Assembly (NCBI GenBank): GCA_021840255.1
Contig: JAKBYX010000008.1
Span: forward strand, 34,672-98,671
Source: Nitrospirota bacterium
GTDB taxonomy: Bacteria; Nitrospirota; Thermodesulfovibrionia; Thermodesulfovibrionales; JdFR-88
DNA: 64,000 nt
Reading direction: 5' to 3'
Positions 8,728 to 18,269 of this stretch are shown here, piece after piece. A program made the translations under genes and the position numbers. Numbering within the stretch: position 1 is the stretch's first letter; each line of letters begins with the position of its first letter. Below the pieces are notes generated by a model. The model was not told the DNA's origin. It ran no database searches and worked only from the letters and a program-made list of their open reading frames with translations.

Positions 8728-8994
8728 ATGGACAAAATTCTTGAAGGACTGGTGGAGTTTGCAGCGCTCAGGGGCAGCAATTACGTGAAAGGGTACTCCC
8801 CTATGTGGGACATAAGGAAGAAGACGGCGGAATTTGCCGTTCTCCTTCTCCTTTTTGTAAAGCAGACCGACGGGGTGGATGATGAGGACATGAAAACCAG
8901 GCTGACGGAACTTCAACCCTACGTGGATGATCTGAGAAGGTCCATCTTTCATCTCAAATGCAACAAGGTGCCGGCTGAAAAACGCCGTTTCTGA
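8728..8994 (+). CDS. Hypothetical 88-residue protein
   Basis: Small, mostly helical, soluble protein that I do not recognise. It has a central hydrophobic helix ([18 protein letters not shown], about 33-50) followed by a charged helix. GAAAGGGG at 8713-8720 is a reasonable ribosome binding site for ATG 8728. It sits 32 bases before smpB. No signal peptide or metal-binding motif is visible (one cysteine, near the C-terminus). Confidence 0.6.
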   Translation: MDKILEGLVEFAALRGSNYVKGYSPMWDIRKKTAEFAVLLLLFVKQTDGVDDEDMKTRLTELQPYVDDLRRSIFHLKCNKVPAEKRRF

Positions 8995-9012
8995 AGTTTT
9001 TTGATTTTTCCG

Positions 9013-9021
9013 TGCTAAAAT
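9013..9021 (+). promoter_or_regulatory. Candidate extended -10 element of smpB
   Basis: TGCTAAAAT forms an extended -10 (TGnTAAAAT) ending 5 bases before ATG 9027. The -35 region is poor. If real, smpB would be transcribed with almost no leader, and the alternative start GTG 9012 would not be on the message. Confidence 0.3.
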
Positions 9022-9026
9022 GGACG

Positions 9027-9473
9027 ATGAGGTCTGTTGCGGAAAACAGGAAGGCGTTCCACGATTATTTCATAGATGAGACCTATGAGGCGGGCATCTC
9101 GCTTGTAGGCACGGAGGTCAAGTCTATCCGGGAAGGCAAAGCGAATCTTAAGGACAGCTACATCCTTATCAAGGACGGGGAGGCGTTTCTGCTTAATTGC
9201 CATATAAGCCCTTACAGCCACGGCAATATCATGAACCACGATCCCTTGAGGACCCGCAAACTCCTTCTTAAAAAACAGGAGATAGACCGCCTGAGGGGCA
9301 AGCTTATCCAGAAGGGCTACACGCTCATTCCAACGAAAATGTATTTCAAGGGCCCCTATGTTAAACTAGAGATAGGGCTTGCAAGAGGCAAGAAGCTCTT
9401 TGACAAACGGGAGGCTTTGAAAGAAAAAGAAGCCAACCGCCAGATTGAGAGGGCCCTTAAAAGGGCCCAGTGA
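9027..9473 (+). CDS. smpB: SsrA-binding protein SmpB
   Basis: Binds tmRNA and delivers it to stalled ribosomes (trans-translation). Family features in order: [67 protein letters not shown], and the basic C-terminal tail [23 protein letters not shown] 9027 is preferred over GTG 9012 because it gives the usual N-terminus; length is then 148 residues. No Shine-Dalgarno sequence is present. The adjacent ssrA gene starts only 29 bases downstream, so both partners of the rescue system sit together. Confidence 0.95.
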   Translation: MRSVAENRKAFHDYFIDETYEAGISLVGTEVKSIREGKANLKDSYILIKDGEAFLLNCHISPYSHGNIMNHDPLRTRKLLLKKQEIDRLRGKLIQKGYTLIPTKMYFKGPYVKLEIGLARGKKLFDKREALKEKEANRQIERALKRAQ

Positions 9474-9502
9474 CTCTGTGTTCTCTTTCTGCTCTTTCTG
9501 TA

Positions 9503-9851
9503 GGGGGCGTAAGGTTTCGACGGGGGTCATGAGGCTCAGATGGCATGCCGTGGCTCCATCACCACGTTAAAAGATGGAAAATTCACAAACGCCAATAACG
9601 AACTGGCACTGGCCGCTTAACTAAAAGCGGCGCGTCTTTCCGGGAATGCCCGCGGCCCGGACGGACGAAAGCAGCGGGATAAGCTTCCGGATGGCTCTCT
9701 GCCGGAAGATGAAAACCAAACGGGGGATAGGCCCACGGCCGGGCGCGGTTGCCCGCATGGTCCGGGCCGAAATTTAAATAGGCAGCCTAAGCATGTAGAA
9801 GTCTGTGTGTAGTGCTTTCGGACGCGGGTTCGATTCCCGCCGCCTCCACCA
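9503..9851 (+). ncRNA. ssrA: Transfer-messenger RNA (ssrA)
   Basis: About 349 bases. The 5' end GGGGGCG pairs with CGCCTCC near the 3' end to give the tRNA-like acceptor stem (with one G-U), and the 3' end reads ACCA. The T arm GCGGGTTCGATTCCCGC is just inside. The tag reading frame is GCC AAT AAC GAA CTG GCA CTG GCC GCT TAA at 9591-9620, so the encoded tag is ANNELALAA, added after the tRNA-derived alanine. The unpermuted, one-piece form is intact. A run of 14 T's at about 9858-9871 follows and may aid termination. Confidence 0.95.
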
Positions 9852-10062
9852 ATTAAGTTTTTTTTTTTTTTGAAATCAATCAGTTCTGTTTCCCTCCGGT
9901 GTTCTCCATGTGCTTCCGCCAGTAAAAAAATTATGCATCCGCCCGCGTCTGACATATTTAAGGCGATCGGCAAGCTCATCCCTTCAATATGAATTCCAGG
10001 CAAAAAAACCTTTTCTTTTAGGAAAAAGTAAAATCCCGGCCTGACACTCTCCATAAGTCTGA

Positions 10063-10092
10063 TTGCAGATGTTTCCCACACTTTTTTATAAT
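10063..10092 (+). promoter_or_regulatory. Candidate promoter of sensor kinase gene
   Basis: TTGCAG at 10063-10068, an 18-base spacer and a perfect TATAAT at 10087-10092. Transcription would begin about at ATG 10100, which has no Shine-Dalgarno sequence, so a leaderless message is suggested. Confidence 0.45.
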
Positions 10093-10099
10093 TGGCCCA

Positions 10100-12616
10100 A
10101 TGAAATATTTCCCTTTAACCCATATACCGGTTATCGTTTTCGTTTACAGCATGCCTTTTTTGATGCTGGGCATAACGATGGCATCGGAACTGCTTACGTT
10201 GGAAACGCCGGAGGGCCGTTTCAGGAGGTTCCTGGTCCTTCCACTGGGTTCGCTGGCCTTTTTTGGGTTGCTGCACGGGATGGGGGAGCTTGTGCATACG
10301 TATGCCATCCTTGAGGGGCGGCTTCCCGTCTGGCTGAGAGCGGCCAAATTGCTGATGATGGCGCTCTCCTTTTTCTTTTTGAGCCGGTTCGGTCTGCTTT
10401 TTGAACTGAAAGAGGACCTTTCAGCGGGAGGCGGAGGCGCCGGCACAGGAGTTCCCGGAAAGGAAAGCGGCAGCCTTTTTGAGAAACTGATCCCTTTCGT
10501 TCCTTATGTGCAGTTTTTGTCATGGTTTTTTTTGGCCTCCTGGATATTTGCAAAAGGGCATGGCAGCAAGGCATCCATGTTCGAAGGGGATGTCCTGTCC
10601 AGGTACATAATTGCTTTCCCTGGCGCTATTTTTGCCGCGGTTGCCTTCTGGCTGGCGGCGAGAAAATTCAAGGGCCCCCATAACCCGATAACCAGGTACT
10701 GGATCGCCATATCCGTAAGTTTTTTTCTTTATGCGGTCTTTGGCGGTCTTATAGGGCCTACCGTAGGCTTCTATCCCGCCTCCTCGTATAATTACTATTC
10801 CTTTTACAGGCAGATAGGTTTGCCTGTGCAGCTCTTCAGAAGCATTTGCGCCGTGTTGCTCACGGTGACCCTGCTTGGCTACTTCAGGGCTTTCATGAAT
10901 CTGTCTTCCATCAGGCTGAAGGCCATAACACATATCCTCATTGCGGTTGTGATGCCGGTTTTCATTGTAATAACCTTTGTCTGGTTTATGATATCCGGGT
11001 CTTTTTTAAGGCTTTCATACAGTGAAGGCGAAAGGCTTGCCAGGCTTGACACCCAGCGTGTCCTGGCGTTTTTTACGGACATCGAATCGCGCGCCGCAAA
11101 GGACCTTCTTTTTCTTCGGGCGAACCCTCCCGCCGCCAGGAAAAGTTTTCTGGAATCTTTCGTCCTTGAGGACCCTGACATAAAGGGCATCCGGTTTTTT
11201 GACGGGAACAGGGAGGTATTCAGATTTGAAGAGGGGGCTTCTTCCGGTGCCCCATACTCATCTGGGCAAAGGGTGCGGCAGGATCCTGGGCCTTTCCTTG
11301 GATCAATCAGCGGCAGCCCGCCGGGGGCATTCCGTTTGAAACGGGGCCGGCACGGAGAACCGCTTATGGAGATGCCCTTTCAGGGCAAGCGGGTGGAGCT
11401 TGTAATGTCCGCGGCCGGGCTCAAACGCCTGTTCGGGGATCTGAACATCCAGAAGGGCTGGAAATTCTCGGTCCTTGATGACAGGGGGCATCCTGTTTTG
11501 GCGAGCGGGCAAATTGTGACGAGCAGGCAGGGCGGGCCTGAAAACGGGGGCGCAGGCATCCCTGCTGCCGGGGCGCGGCGCGGCTCCGCCATGAACGCGG
11601 GGCATTATGTCATAGAAACGGGCTTGGCAGGCTGGGCCACACGCTATGAAGTGACGGGTTCAGGGCTTGTTGAGCCGGCCTTTGCCGTGTTCAAGGGGCT
11701 TATGCTCATCGTCTTTGCAGTTTACATTTCCACCATCATCATGGCCTCTATTTTTGTGGACAAGATCAAAAAACCCATAAATCTGATCGTCAGAAAGGTC
11801 AAACTTATAGGCGCGGGAGACCTGGGACAAAGGATCGGACTCAAGACCGGTGACGAGCTCCAAACACTATCCGAGGAGATAGAGAAGATGGCTGTAGGGC
11901 TTTGCGAAAAGAAAAAGCTGGAAGAACAGATGATCTCAACCGAAAAAATAGCCGCCCTGGGCAGGCTTACGGCGGGGATAGCGCATGAGATAAACAACCC
12001 CCTGGGCATTATTCTGGGCTACTGCCAGATATTGATCAGCGAGACGGAGGCTGGAAGCGGCAGGTTCAATGACCTGAAGATAATAGAAAAGCAGACCCTT
12101 GCCTGTAAAAAGATAGTGGAGGACCTGCTTAAGTTCTCAAGGGCGCACAAGCGGGTCGAGGCGGTGGTTGACCTGAATTCGGTGATAAAGGAGACCATCG
12201 CACTGATGCCTCCCAGGTTTTTAACGGACAAGATCTCGATACGTTGCGATCTTTCAACTGTGTCTCCTAAAATAACCGGCGATGCGGACAAGCTGCACCA
12301 GGTGTTTTTAAATCTCATGGTAAACGCGATGGACGCAATGAAGGAAGGGGGCGTCCTGGAAATAGCGACCAGGGCCGGCGAAGACTTGCACGTTGTTTTC
12401 AGGGATAACGGCTGCGGAATAAGGGCGGAAGACCTGGCCAGGATCTTCGACCCTTTTTTTACCACCAAGGAGGCCGGCAAAGGGACCGGCCTTGGCCTGT
12501 CGGTGTCCTATGCAATAATAAAGGACCATGGCGGCAAAATATGGGCTGAAAGCGAGGTTGGCAAAGGGAGCGCTTTTCACATCTCCCTGCCTCTTTTAAA
12601 TGATCATGGACCATAA
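10100..12616 (+). CDS. Membrane sensor histidine kinase (NtrB-like core)
   Basis: An 838-residue inner-membrane sensor kinase. The first 270 residues hold about seven to eight hydrophobic segments; a further membrane helix near 280-300 leads into an extracytoplasmic sensing region (about 310-530), then a helix near 535-555 and a HAMP linker ([20 protein letters not shown]). The phospho-acceptor H629 lies in [20 protein letters not shown], the ATP-binding N box is [19 protein letters not shown], and the G boxes are [20 protein letters not shown] and [10 protein letters not shown]. It overlaps the sigma-54 regulator gene by 17 bases, so the pair should form one two-component system. The signal is unknown. 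Confidence 0.88.
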   Translation: MKYFPLTHIPVIVFVYSMPFLMLGITMASELLTLETPEGRFRRFLVLPLGSLAFFGLLHGMGELVHTYAILEGRLPVWLRAAKLLMMALSFFFLSRFGLLFELKEDLSAGGGGAGTGVPGKESGSLFEKLIPFVPYVQFLSWFFLASWIFAKGHGSKASMFEGDVLSRYIIAFPGAIFAAVAFWLAARKFKGPHNPITRYWIAISVSFFLYAVFGGLIGPTVGFYPASSYNYYSFYRQIGLPVQLFRSICAVLLTVTLLGYFRAFMNLSSIRLKAITHILIAVVMPVFIVITFVWFMISGSFLRLSYSEGERLARLDTQRVLAFFTDIESRAAKDLLFLRANPPAARKSFLESFVLEDPDIKGIRFFDGNREVFRFEEGASSGAPYSSGQRVRQDPGPFLGSISGSPPGAFRLKRGRHGEPLMEMPFQGKRVELVMSAAGLKRLFGDLNIQKGWKFSVLDDRGHPVLASGQIVTSRQGGPENGGAGIPAAGARRGSAMNAGHYVIETGLAGWATRYEVTGSGLVEPAFAVFKGLMLIVFAVYISTIIMASIFVDKIKKPINLIVRKVKLIGAGDLGQRIGLKTGDELQTLSEEIEKMAVGLCEKKKLEEQMISTEKIAALGRLTAGIAHEINNPLGIILGYCQILISETEAGSGRFNDLKIIEKQTLACKKIVEDLLKFSRAHKRVEAVVDLNSVIKETIALMPPRFLTDKISIRCDLSTVSPKITGDADKLHQVFLNLMVNAMDAMKEGGVLEIATRAGEDLHVVFRDNGCGIRAEDLARIFDPFFTTKEAGKGTGLGLSVSYAIIKDHGGKIWAESEVGKGSAFHISLPLLNDHGP

Positions 12617-13967
12617 AATACTGGTTGTTGATGATGAAGAGGACATGCTCTCCATGGTTGAGAGGATCGTTTCTTCCAGGCGGCAATACGACGTGCTCAA
12701 AGCTGGCAACGGATGTAGCGCCCTGGACATCCTTGACGTCCACAATGCGGACGTTGTTCTTGCGGACATGAGCATGTCCGGCATGAGCGGGCTTGAGCTG
12801 ACAGAGGCCATCAGGAAGAAATGGCCTGAAAAGACCGTAGTTATCATGACCGCTTACGGTTCGATAGAGAATGCCGTGGACGCGATGAAAGCGGGAGCTT
12901 ACGATTATTTGACGAAGCCTTTCCAGTCTGACGATCTGATATTGCTGCTGGACAGGGCGATGGAACGCTCGATGCTCCTGGACGACAGGCGCTATTTCCG
13001 GCAGGAACTGCAAAGACGCCACGGTTTCAGCGAGCTTGTGGGGACCAGTCTCCCGATGGCAAAAATTTACCAGACCGTAGAGGACGTAGCCCCTACCGGG
13101 GCCCACATACTCATAACCGGCGAAAGCGGCACGGGAAAAGAGCTTGTGGCGCGGGCCATTCATTATAAAAGCAAGCGGAAGGAAATGCGTTTTGCGGCGG
13201 TAAATTGCGCCGCGCTTCCGGAAGCGGTCCTCGAAAGCGAGCTTTTTGGACACGTAAAAGGGGCGTATACAGGCGCTTTCAAGGACAATCGCGGACTGAT
13301 CGAGGAGGCTGACGGCGGCACGTTGTTTTTAGACGAAGTGGCGGAAATGAGCCCTTACGTCCAGGCGAAGCTGCTTCGCGTCCTTCAGGACGGGGAGTTC
13401 CGTTCAGTCGGGGGCGCAAGGGACAAAAAGGCCGATCTGAGAGTGATTAGCGCCTCCAACAGGAACATGGTGGAAGAGGTGCTCAAAGGGCGGTTCAGGC
13501 AGGACCTGTTCTACAGGCTGAACATTATAGGGATAGAAATGCCTCCGCTGCGGGATAAGAAAGAGGACATCCCTCTGCTGGTCTTTCATTTCATGGAAAA
13601 ATATGCCTCCAAATATGAAAAAGAGATAAAAGGGATTGAGCCATCCGCCATGATGGATCTTTCGAACAGGCCGTGGAAGGGCAACGTCCGGGAACTGGAA
13701 AACACCATAGCCAGGGCGGTCGCCATTTCGAAAGACTGTGTGCTCCATGGGAGAGACCTCTCTTTGAATGAGACCGGTTACAACGATCTTAGTTTCAAGG
13801 CGGCGAAGAAAAAGGCCCTGACGGATTTTTATGTATCGTACATAACTTCAGCGCTGGTCCGGAACAAAGGCAACATCTCCAGGACAGCCGATGAATGCGG
13901 CATGATGAGGCAGTCCCTGCAGCAGGTCATGAAGAAATACGGAATCAGTTCCGAGGATTGCCAGTAG
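12600..13967 (+). CDS. Sigma-54-dependent response regulator, NtrC family
   Basis: 455 residues: receiver domain (ILVVDDEED, phospho-acceptor D56, T in VIMTAYGS, K in DYLTKPF), AAA+ sigma-54 interaction domain with Walker A GESGTGKE, the sigma-54-contacting loop as GAYTGA, and Walker B GGTLFLDEVAEM, then a Fis-type helix-turn-helix at the C-terminus (GNISRTADECGMMRQSLQQV). ATG 12606 would place the phospho-acceptor at the canonical D54. It is co-translated with the kinase upstream. It should activate sigma-54 promoters; the cytochrome/porin genes just downstream are possible targets, but I found no clear sigma-54 promoter in front of them. Confidence 0.92.
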   Translation: MIMDHKILVVDDEEDMLSMVERIVSSRRQYDVLKAGNGCSALDILDVHNADVVLADMSMSGMSGLELTEAIRKKWPEKTVVIMTAYGSIENAVDAMKAGAYDYLTKPFQSDDLILLLDRAMERSMLLDDRRYFRQELQRRHGFSELVGTSLPMAKIYQTVEDVAPTGAHILITGESGTGKELVARAIHYKSKRKEMRFAAVNCAALPEAVLESELFGHVKGAYTGAFKDNRGLIEEADGGTLFLDEVAEMSPYVQAKLLRVLQDGEFRSVGGARDKKADLRVISASNRNMVEEVLKGRFRQDLFYRLNIIGIEMPPLRDKKEDIPLLVFHFMEKYASKYEKEIKGIEPSAMMDLSNRPWKGNVRELENTIARAVAISKDCVLHGRDLSLNETGYNDLSFKAAKKKALTDFYVSYITSALVRNKGNISRTADECGMMRQSLQQVMKKYGISSEDCQ

Positions 13968-14287
13968 CGAAGGTTTGCCCAATAGATAGAGCAAGATTTT
14001 CTTTTGTAGTGCAATCTGAAACTTGCGATGCGCTTGAATGCGTGAAAAAGCCCGGTTTTTAATTGGTTTTTTGATGGAAAAACCGCAATAACCCTTTCCT
14101 GACGCAATAAAAAATATTCCTGTCCGGCTTCCTGGCCTGGAAATTCCTTTAAATTCAAACGCTTTATTTTTTGTTGCCGGCTGGCATGGATGCTGCTATA
14201 CTCCACATTCAGGAAAATATTTTCCTTTCCTAACCTCCGTAGATATGGGCGCGGGAATGGCCGCGCCCATATCGAATCCGGAACGCG
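13968..14287. other. Intergenic region with a long palindrome
   Basis: 320 bases without a convincing gene; the open minus-strand frame across it is not coding-like. Most is AT-rich with poly-T runs. The notable element is the 13-bp palindrome at 14242-14273, listed separately. Confidence 0.5.
14242..14273. promoter_or_regulatory. Perfect 13-bp inverted repeat before receiver gene
   Basis: GATATGGGCGCGG, a 6-base spacer, then CCGCGCCCATATC with no mismatch. It ends 14 bases before ATG 14288. No T run follows, so it is not a standard terminator. It could be an operator, or an RNA hairpin affecting translation of the gene, which lacks an evident ribosome binding site. Confidence 0.6.
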
Positions 14288-14671
14288 ATGGGAAAAAAGA
14301 TTCTCATCCTGGATGATGAGCCGGATATGCAGGGTCTTGTCGAAAGAGTGCTTGGCCAGAAGGGCTTGGTAGTGAAAAAGGCCGGGCATCCGCGCGAGGC
14401 TATTGAGATGGTTGCCTGTGAGGAGTTCGGGCTTCTCATAGTTGATTTCAAGCTGCCTGGGATTGACGGGCTTGAATTCATGAGGCGCATTAAAAAAGAA
14501 GGCTTTGACAATAAATGGATGGTTATTACGGGGCGTCCCACCAGCTTGCTGGAAGATCAGGCGAGAGCGGAGGGGTGCGCCGCTTTTTTGGTTAAACCGC
14601 TCGATATACATGAGTTTGAGAGCGAGGTGGAAAGAATTCTCAATTCAAAAGACGGAGGAGGGGGAATGTAA
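14288..14671 (+). CDS. Single-domain response regulator (receiver only)
   Basis: 127 residues, just a receiver domain: acidic pair in ILILDDEPDM, phospho-acceptor D53 in LLIVDFKLPGIDG, conserved T in WMVITGRP and K in AAFLVKPLD. There is no output domain, so it probably acts by protein contact or as a phosphate relay/sink. The ATG has no clear ribosome binding site and lies 14 bases after a perfect 13-bp palindrome. It stands between the kinase/NtrC pair and the decaheme cytochrome gene (118-base gap), which suggests but does not prove a connection with either. Confidence 0.85.
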   Translation: MGKKILILDDEPDMQGLVERVLGQKGLVVKKAGHPREAIEMVACEEFGLLIVDFKLPGIDGLEFMRRIKKEGFDNKWMVITGRPTSLLEDQARAEGCAAFLVKPLDIHEFESEVERILNSKDGGGGM

Positions 14672-14789
14672 AAAAAGTGGTCCGAAATCTTTGAAACCGC
14701 ATCAGGGAAACAGGTAACGGCGTACGAGATTCTTTGCTGTTCAAGTTTTTTTATTTTTTATAAGCCAATTTACGGAGAAGGGAGAAGTA

Positions 14790-15743
14790 ATGAAAAAAAC
14801 TGCGTCATTGCTAAGTCTTTGTATGGTTTTTCTGCTTGCCCTGTTTTTTACAGGTACGCAGGCGCGGGCGGAGGGAAACGGCGGATATGTAGGGCCGGCT
14901 ACCTGCGCGAAATGCCACCCGTATGAATTTACCACCTATTCGGCGTCCATCCACGCCAAAAAGGCCATCGGCAATAGCCCCGCCAACAGGGAGGCATGCG
15001 AGACCTGCCACGGGGCCGGCGCCGGGCACGTTGCGAAAGGCGGAGGGATAGGGGTCAGCATCTTTGCCTTCAATAAGGAGCACACCGCAAAAGAGAAGGC
15101 GGCCAAATGCCTGGCCTGCCACGCGCAGAGCAAATGGGCCGCGTTCTGGAGCCAGGGCAAGCACGCAAGGGAAGGCCTTGCCTGCACGGACTGCCATTCG
15201 ATGCACCACGGCGGCTGGAAGTTCCTTAAGGGCGTAACCAACAAATATGACGTATTCAACCTTTGCTTCAATTGCCATAAGGACATCAGGAACATGGTAC
15301 ACAAGCAGTCCCACCACCCGATCCTGGAGGGCAAGGTGTCCTGCGTGGATTGCCACAACCCTCACGGCACGTTTAACCGCAGGATGCTCAGGGCCGATTC
15401 CGTAACCGAGCTCTGCTACAGGTGCCACCCGGAAAAAAGAGGGCCGTTCATGAACGAGCACCCGCCGGTGGAGGAAAACTGCCTGACATGCCACACCCCT
15501 CATGGCAGTAACCATAACAAGCTGCAGACGGAGAAGATAACCATTCTCTGCCAGAACTGCCATGCGCTTGACGGCCACCAGACCGGGCCTTTCACGGAGT
15601 TCCAGTCCTTCAATCCGCCTACCACGGGGCCCAGCAATCTTCATGCTAGCCCCAGGGTTGTCGGCCGCATGTGCACGAACTGCCATACAAACATCCATGG
15701 ATCGAACTACCCGGGGGTACTCGGGGAATGTTTCGTAAGATAG
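14790..15743 (+). CDS. Periplasmic decaheme c-type cytochrome, MtrA/DmsE-like
   Basis: 317 residues with an N-terminal signal peptide (cut after about ARA, residue 27) and ten CxxCH heme motifs: CAKCH, CETCH, CLACH, CTDCH, CFNCH, CVDCH, CYRCH, CLTCH, CQNCH, CTNCH. Length and heme number match the MtrA/PioA/DmsE family, which sits inside an outer-membrane porin and carries electrons across the outer membrane. The porin gene follows after 12 bases. GGAGAAGGGAG just before ATG 14790 is the ribosome binding site. Direction of electron flow (out to minerals or in from donors such as iron) cannot be told from sequence. Confidence 0.92.
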   Translation: MKKTASLLSLCMVFLLALFFTGTQARAEGNGGYVGPATCAKCHPYEFTTYSASIHAKKAIGNSPANREACETCHGAGAGHVAKGGGIGVSIFAFNKEHTAKEKAAKCLACHAQSKWAAFWSQGKHAREGLACTDCHSMHHGGWKFLKGVTNKYDVFNLCFNCHKDIRNMVHKQSHHPILEGKVSCVDCHNPHGTFNRRMLRADSVTELCYRCHPEKRGPFMNEHPPVEENCLTCHTPHGSNHNKLQTEKITILCQNCHALDGHQTGPFTEFQSFNPPTTGPSNLHASPRVVGRMCTNCHTNIHGSNYPGVLGECFVR

Positions 15744-15755
15744 GAGGGGACAATA

Positions 15756-18032
15756 ATGAAATTTAAGATATTGATTGCAAGCGCGGCAATGGTCCTCCTG
15801 ACGGTTGCCAGCGCATTTGCCACCGGTTACAGTTACATGCCGCCCGGAGGCTCATTGCCGGGGGTAACCGCAGTCAGCAATACGCCCGCTGTGCATGGCA
15901 GCATAAGCGAAACCGCAGCGGTCATCAACGTGACGGGCAACAAGGCCCAGTTCAGCCCCTACAGGGATTTGACCCAGGGCGGCGGGCTTTTCAGCAACAT
16001 CAACATGGGTTATGACAGCAATAATTACTGGTTGCAGTTTAACGCCAGCGACATCGGCTACAAAGACCAGAGCTACTATCTCAACGGTGGCATGTACGAC
16101 AAGTACAAGTTCGGGGCGTTCTACAACCAGATTCTGCACAATATCACCTTTGGCGCCATAAGCCCGGAGGCCGGCGTGGGTAGCACGCGGCTCCAGCAGG
16201 GCACCGGAACGTGGTCTTCCACCACGCTGCCCACAAATACCAGCCAGTGGCCCAGCACCTTCGACTATCAGACCCGGAGAAACCAGGTTGGCGGCAATGT
16301 CAGCATAAATCTGCCGCATGACCTGACCGCCGATTTTTCGGTGATGAATGAGCACAAAACGGGCATATACCCAATGGGCGGTTACTGGATAGAGGTGCCT
16401 ACGCCGATAGATTGGACGACGCAGGACTACAATGCGTCGCTGAGGTATCAGGCCAGGCCGCTTTTCGCCCAGGTAGGCCTGCAGTACAGCGATTTCAGCG
16501 ATCGTGATGAGAACATCGAGTTCCAGGTACCCCATGGCGCCGACCTGTCAGAATTTTTAACTATGCCGTCGGACAATAATTTTTTAAAGGGCTATCTTCA
16601 GGCCTCTCTGATGCTGCCTTATTATTCCCATTTCAACGTAGATGTCGCTACATCCCAGTATAGATCCAGCGCCGACCTACTTTCGGTTGATCAGGTCGCA
16701 AATTTCCAGGGCTCGCCCACGAACGCGGGGCATACCGTTACGGGCATAAGCTCGCCGACCTTTAACGGCAAGCGCAATGTGTCCAACGTGTACCTCACGC
16801 TCACCAGCAACCCCGTCTCCTTCCTGGACGGCAGGTTGTTCTACAAATACTATGACTCCACGAACAACTCACAGGATGTGCTTGTGACGATGCCTGGAGG
16901 CGACAATAGCGCGGTTTCTCCTACAGTTGCACCGCTGGTGTTTGACTACAAGACGGACACCTACGGCGTAAACCTGGGTTTCGCGCTGCCCCAGAACTTC
17001 CATCTGGACACGGAGTACGAGAATGTCCATACGGAGAGGCCCAATCCCAGCATACCCGTCCCCAACACGAACGACAACACCTACTTTGCCGAACTCAGGT
17101 GGAACGGGCTGGATTGGATCACCCCCAGGGCCTCCTTCAGAGACTTCAACAGGAGCGGTGGGGGGCCTCTGCCTATCAATCAGGACAAGGCTGACCACGA
17201 CTACGATGCGACCGACGTTTATGTCCAGGAGATGGGGTGGTTCAACGTCGCGTCCCAGCACACGAAGGACTACATGGCCGAGGTTGAGGTAACACCCATA
17301 GACGCGCTGGATGTTGACCTGCAGTACCACTACATCGACACCATCTATCCTGACAACCTCATCGGCCTCCTTTTCACGAGGACCAATGAGTGGGATGCCG
17401 ATGCCAACTACAGTTTTGGTGATGTTGCCACTGTCAACGGATATTTCGACCTTGACAACATAAAGAGCGATACGTTCTTCAGTAATAACAACCACACGAA
17501 CGCTGTCACGAACCCTAATTTAGGCACGAGCGACTACAACATCGACGAATACGTAAAAGACGATGAGTACGAGTGGGGTCTTGGCAGCACCGTGAATGTC
17601 ATCCCCGGAAAGCTCAGGTTCAATATCCGTTACGACTACATGAACTCCTACGGGCTGAATGACATGTCCATCCTGGCTGGCGCAGCGTCCGATTCTCTTG
17701 GTTCACTTAGCACCAGCGGGGTCACCAGCGGCTTCCCGGCTACCGGAGCCAACCAGAGCAATATCGACATGCCGTACGACACCTACAAGGAGTCTTCGGT
17801 GAGCGCGAAGCTGGTGTACAACTTCACGCAGCAACTGGCGCTTACCGGAGGCGTCGAGTTTGACCACTTCGAGTACAACGACTCCGCAGTTAACGATTAC
17901 CAGTATTACTACACCACTACAAAATACGGGGCCGCTTCCAATCCTGCGAATACTTACTTCCTGAGCGGAGCGTATTCGGCGCCGTCTTACAACGCCAATA
18001 CGGAGTTCGTGACCCTGGCTTACAAGTTTTAA
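15756..18032 (+). CDS. MtrB/PioB-type outer-membrane beta-barrel porin
   Basis: 758 residues with a signal peptide (ending SAFA, about residue 22), no obvious domains other than alternating aromatic/polar beta-strands rich in Tyr, Asn and Asp, and a C-terminal phenylalanine (FVTLAYKF), the usual outer-membrane insertion signal. Size and position behind a decaheme cytochrome fit the MtrB/PioB porin that sheathes the cytochrome. I see no cysteine, so the N-terminal CxxC of Shewanella MtrB is absent. GGAGGGG before ATG 15756 is the ribosome binding site. No outer-surface cytochrome gene follows; a terminator does. Confidence 0.88.
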   Translation: MKFKILIASAAMVLLTVASAFATGYSYMPPGGSLPGVTAVSNTPAVHGSISETAAVINVTGNKAQFSPYRDLTQGGGLFSNINMGYDSNNYWLQFNASDIGYKDQSYYLNGGMYDKYKFGAFYNQILHNITFGAISPEAGVGSTRLQQGTGTWSSTTLPTNTSQWPSTFDYQTRRNQVGGNVSINLPHDLTADFSVMNEHKTGIYPMGGYWIEVPTPIDWTTQDYNASLRYQARPLFAQVGLQYSDFSDRDENIEFQVPHGADLSEFLTMPSDNNFLKGYLQASLMLPYYSHFNVDVATSQYRSSADLLSVDQVANFQGSPTNAGHTVTGISSPTFNGKRNVSNVYLTLTSNPVSFLDGRLFYKYYDSTNNSQDVLVTMPGGDNSAVSPTVAPLVFDYKTDTYGVNLGFALPQNFHLDTEYENVHTERPNPSIPVPNTNDNTYFAELRWNGLDWITPRASFRDFNRSGGGPLPINQDKADHDYDATDVYVQEMGWFNVASQHTKDYMAEVEVTPIDALDVDLQYHYIDTIYPDNLIGLLFTRTNEWDADANYSFGDVATVNGYFDLDNIKSDTFFSNNNHTNAVTNPNLGTSDYNIDEYVKDDEYEWGLGSTVNVIPGKLRFNIRYDYMNSYGLNDMSILAGAASDSLGSLSTSGVTSGFPATGANQSNIDMPYDTYKESSVSAKLVYNFTQQLALTGGVEFDHFEYNDSAVNDYQYYYTTTKYGAASNPANTYFLSGAYSAPSYNANTEFVTLAYKF

Positions 18033-18050
18033 CCGGCTCACGTCTTATAC

Positions 18051-18084
18051 AAAAAAGGGAGGGCATCTTGCCCTCCCTTTTTTG
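18051..18084. terminator. Strong bidirectional terminator
   Basis: AAAAAAGGGAGGGC, loop ATCTT, GCCCTCCCTTTTTT: a perfect 14-pair stem with A and T tails. It ends the cytochrome/porin operon and could also serve the convergent minus-strand cluster. Confidence 0.88.
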
Positions 18085-18269
18085 TGCCATTAAAGTTAAA
18101 AATGGAAAAACGGGCCCTGGTTTTTAAACTTTGGCGGGTACACGGTATTTTGGCTATCAGGGGAGGACGGCACTTTTTTAGCGGAGCGAATGCTGTCCGC
18201 CCCAGCTTAGCATTAAGAGCCAAAATGAAATTCATGGCCAGGACATGACGGATTTTTTTTAGCAGCCTG
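18085..18269. other. Short intergenic region between convergent operons
   Basis: 185 bases between the terminator and the end of the HEPN gene. I see no gene or further signal in it. Confidence 0.4.

Noticed and set aside
12459..13253. 264-codon minus-strand frame opposite the kinase and regulator genes
   Set aside because: Antisense to well-supported domains on the plus strand.
13829..14611. 260-codon minus-strand frame between the NtrC-type regulator and the receiver gene
   Set aside because: Overlaps the ends of two real genes, has no recognisable features and spans the palindrome; treated as chance.
14811..15698. 295-codon minus-strand frame opposite the decaheme cytochrome
   Set aside because: Arises from the cytochrome's codon pattern; the sense protein has ten heme motifs.
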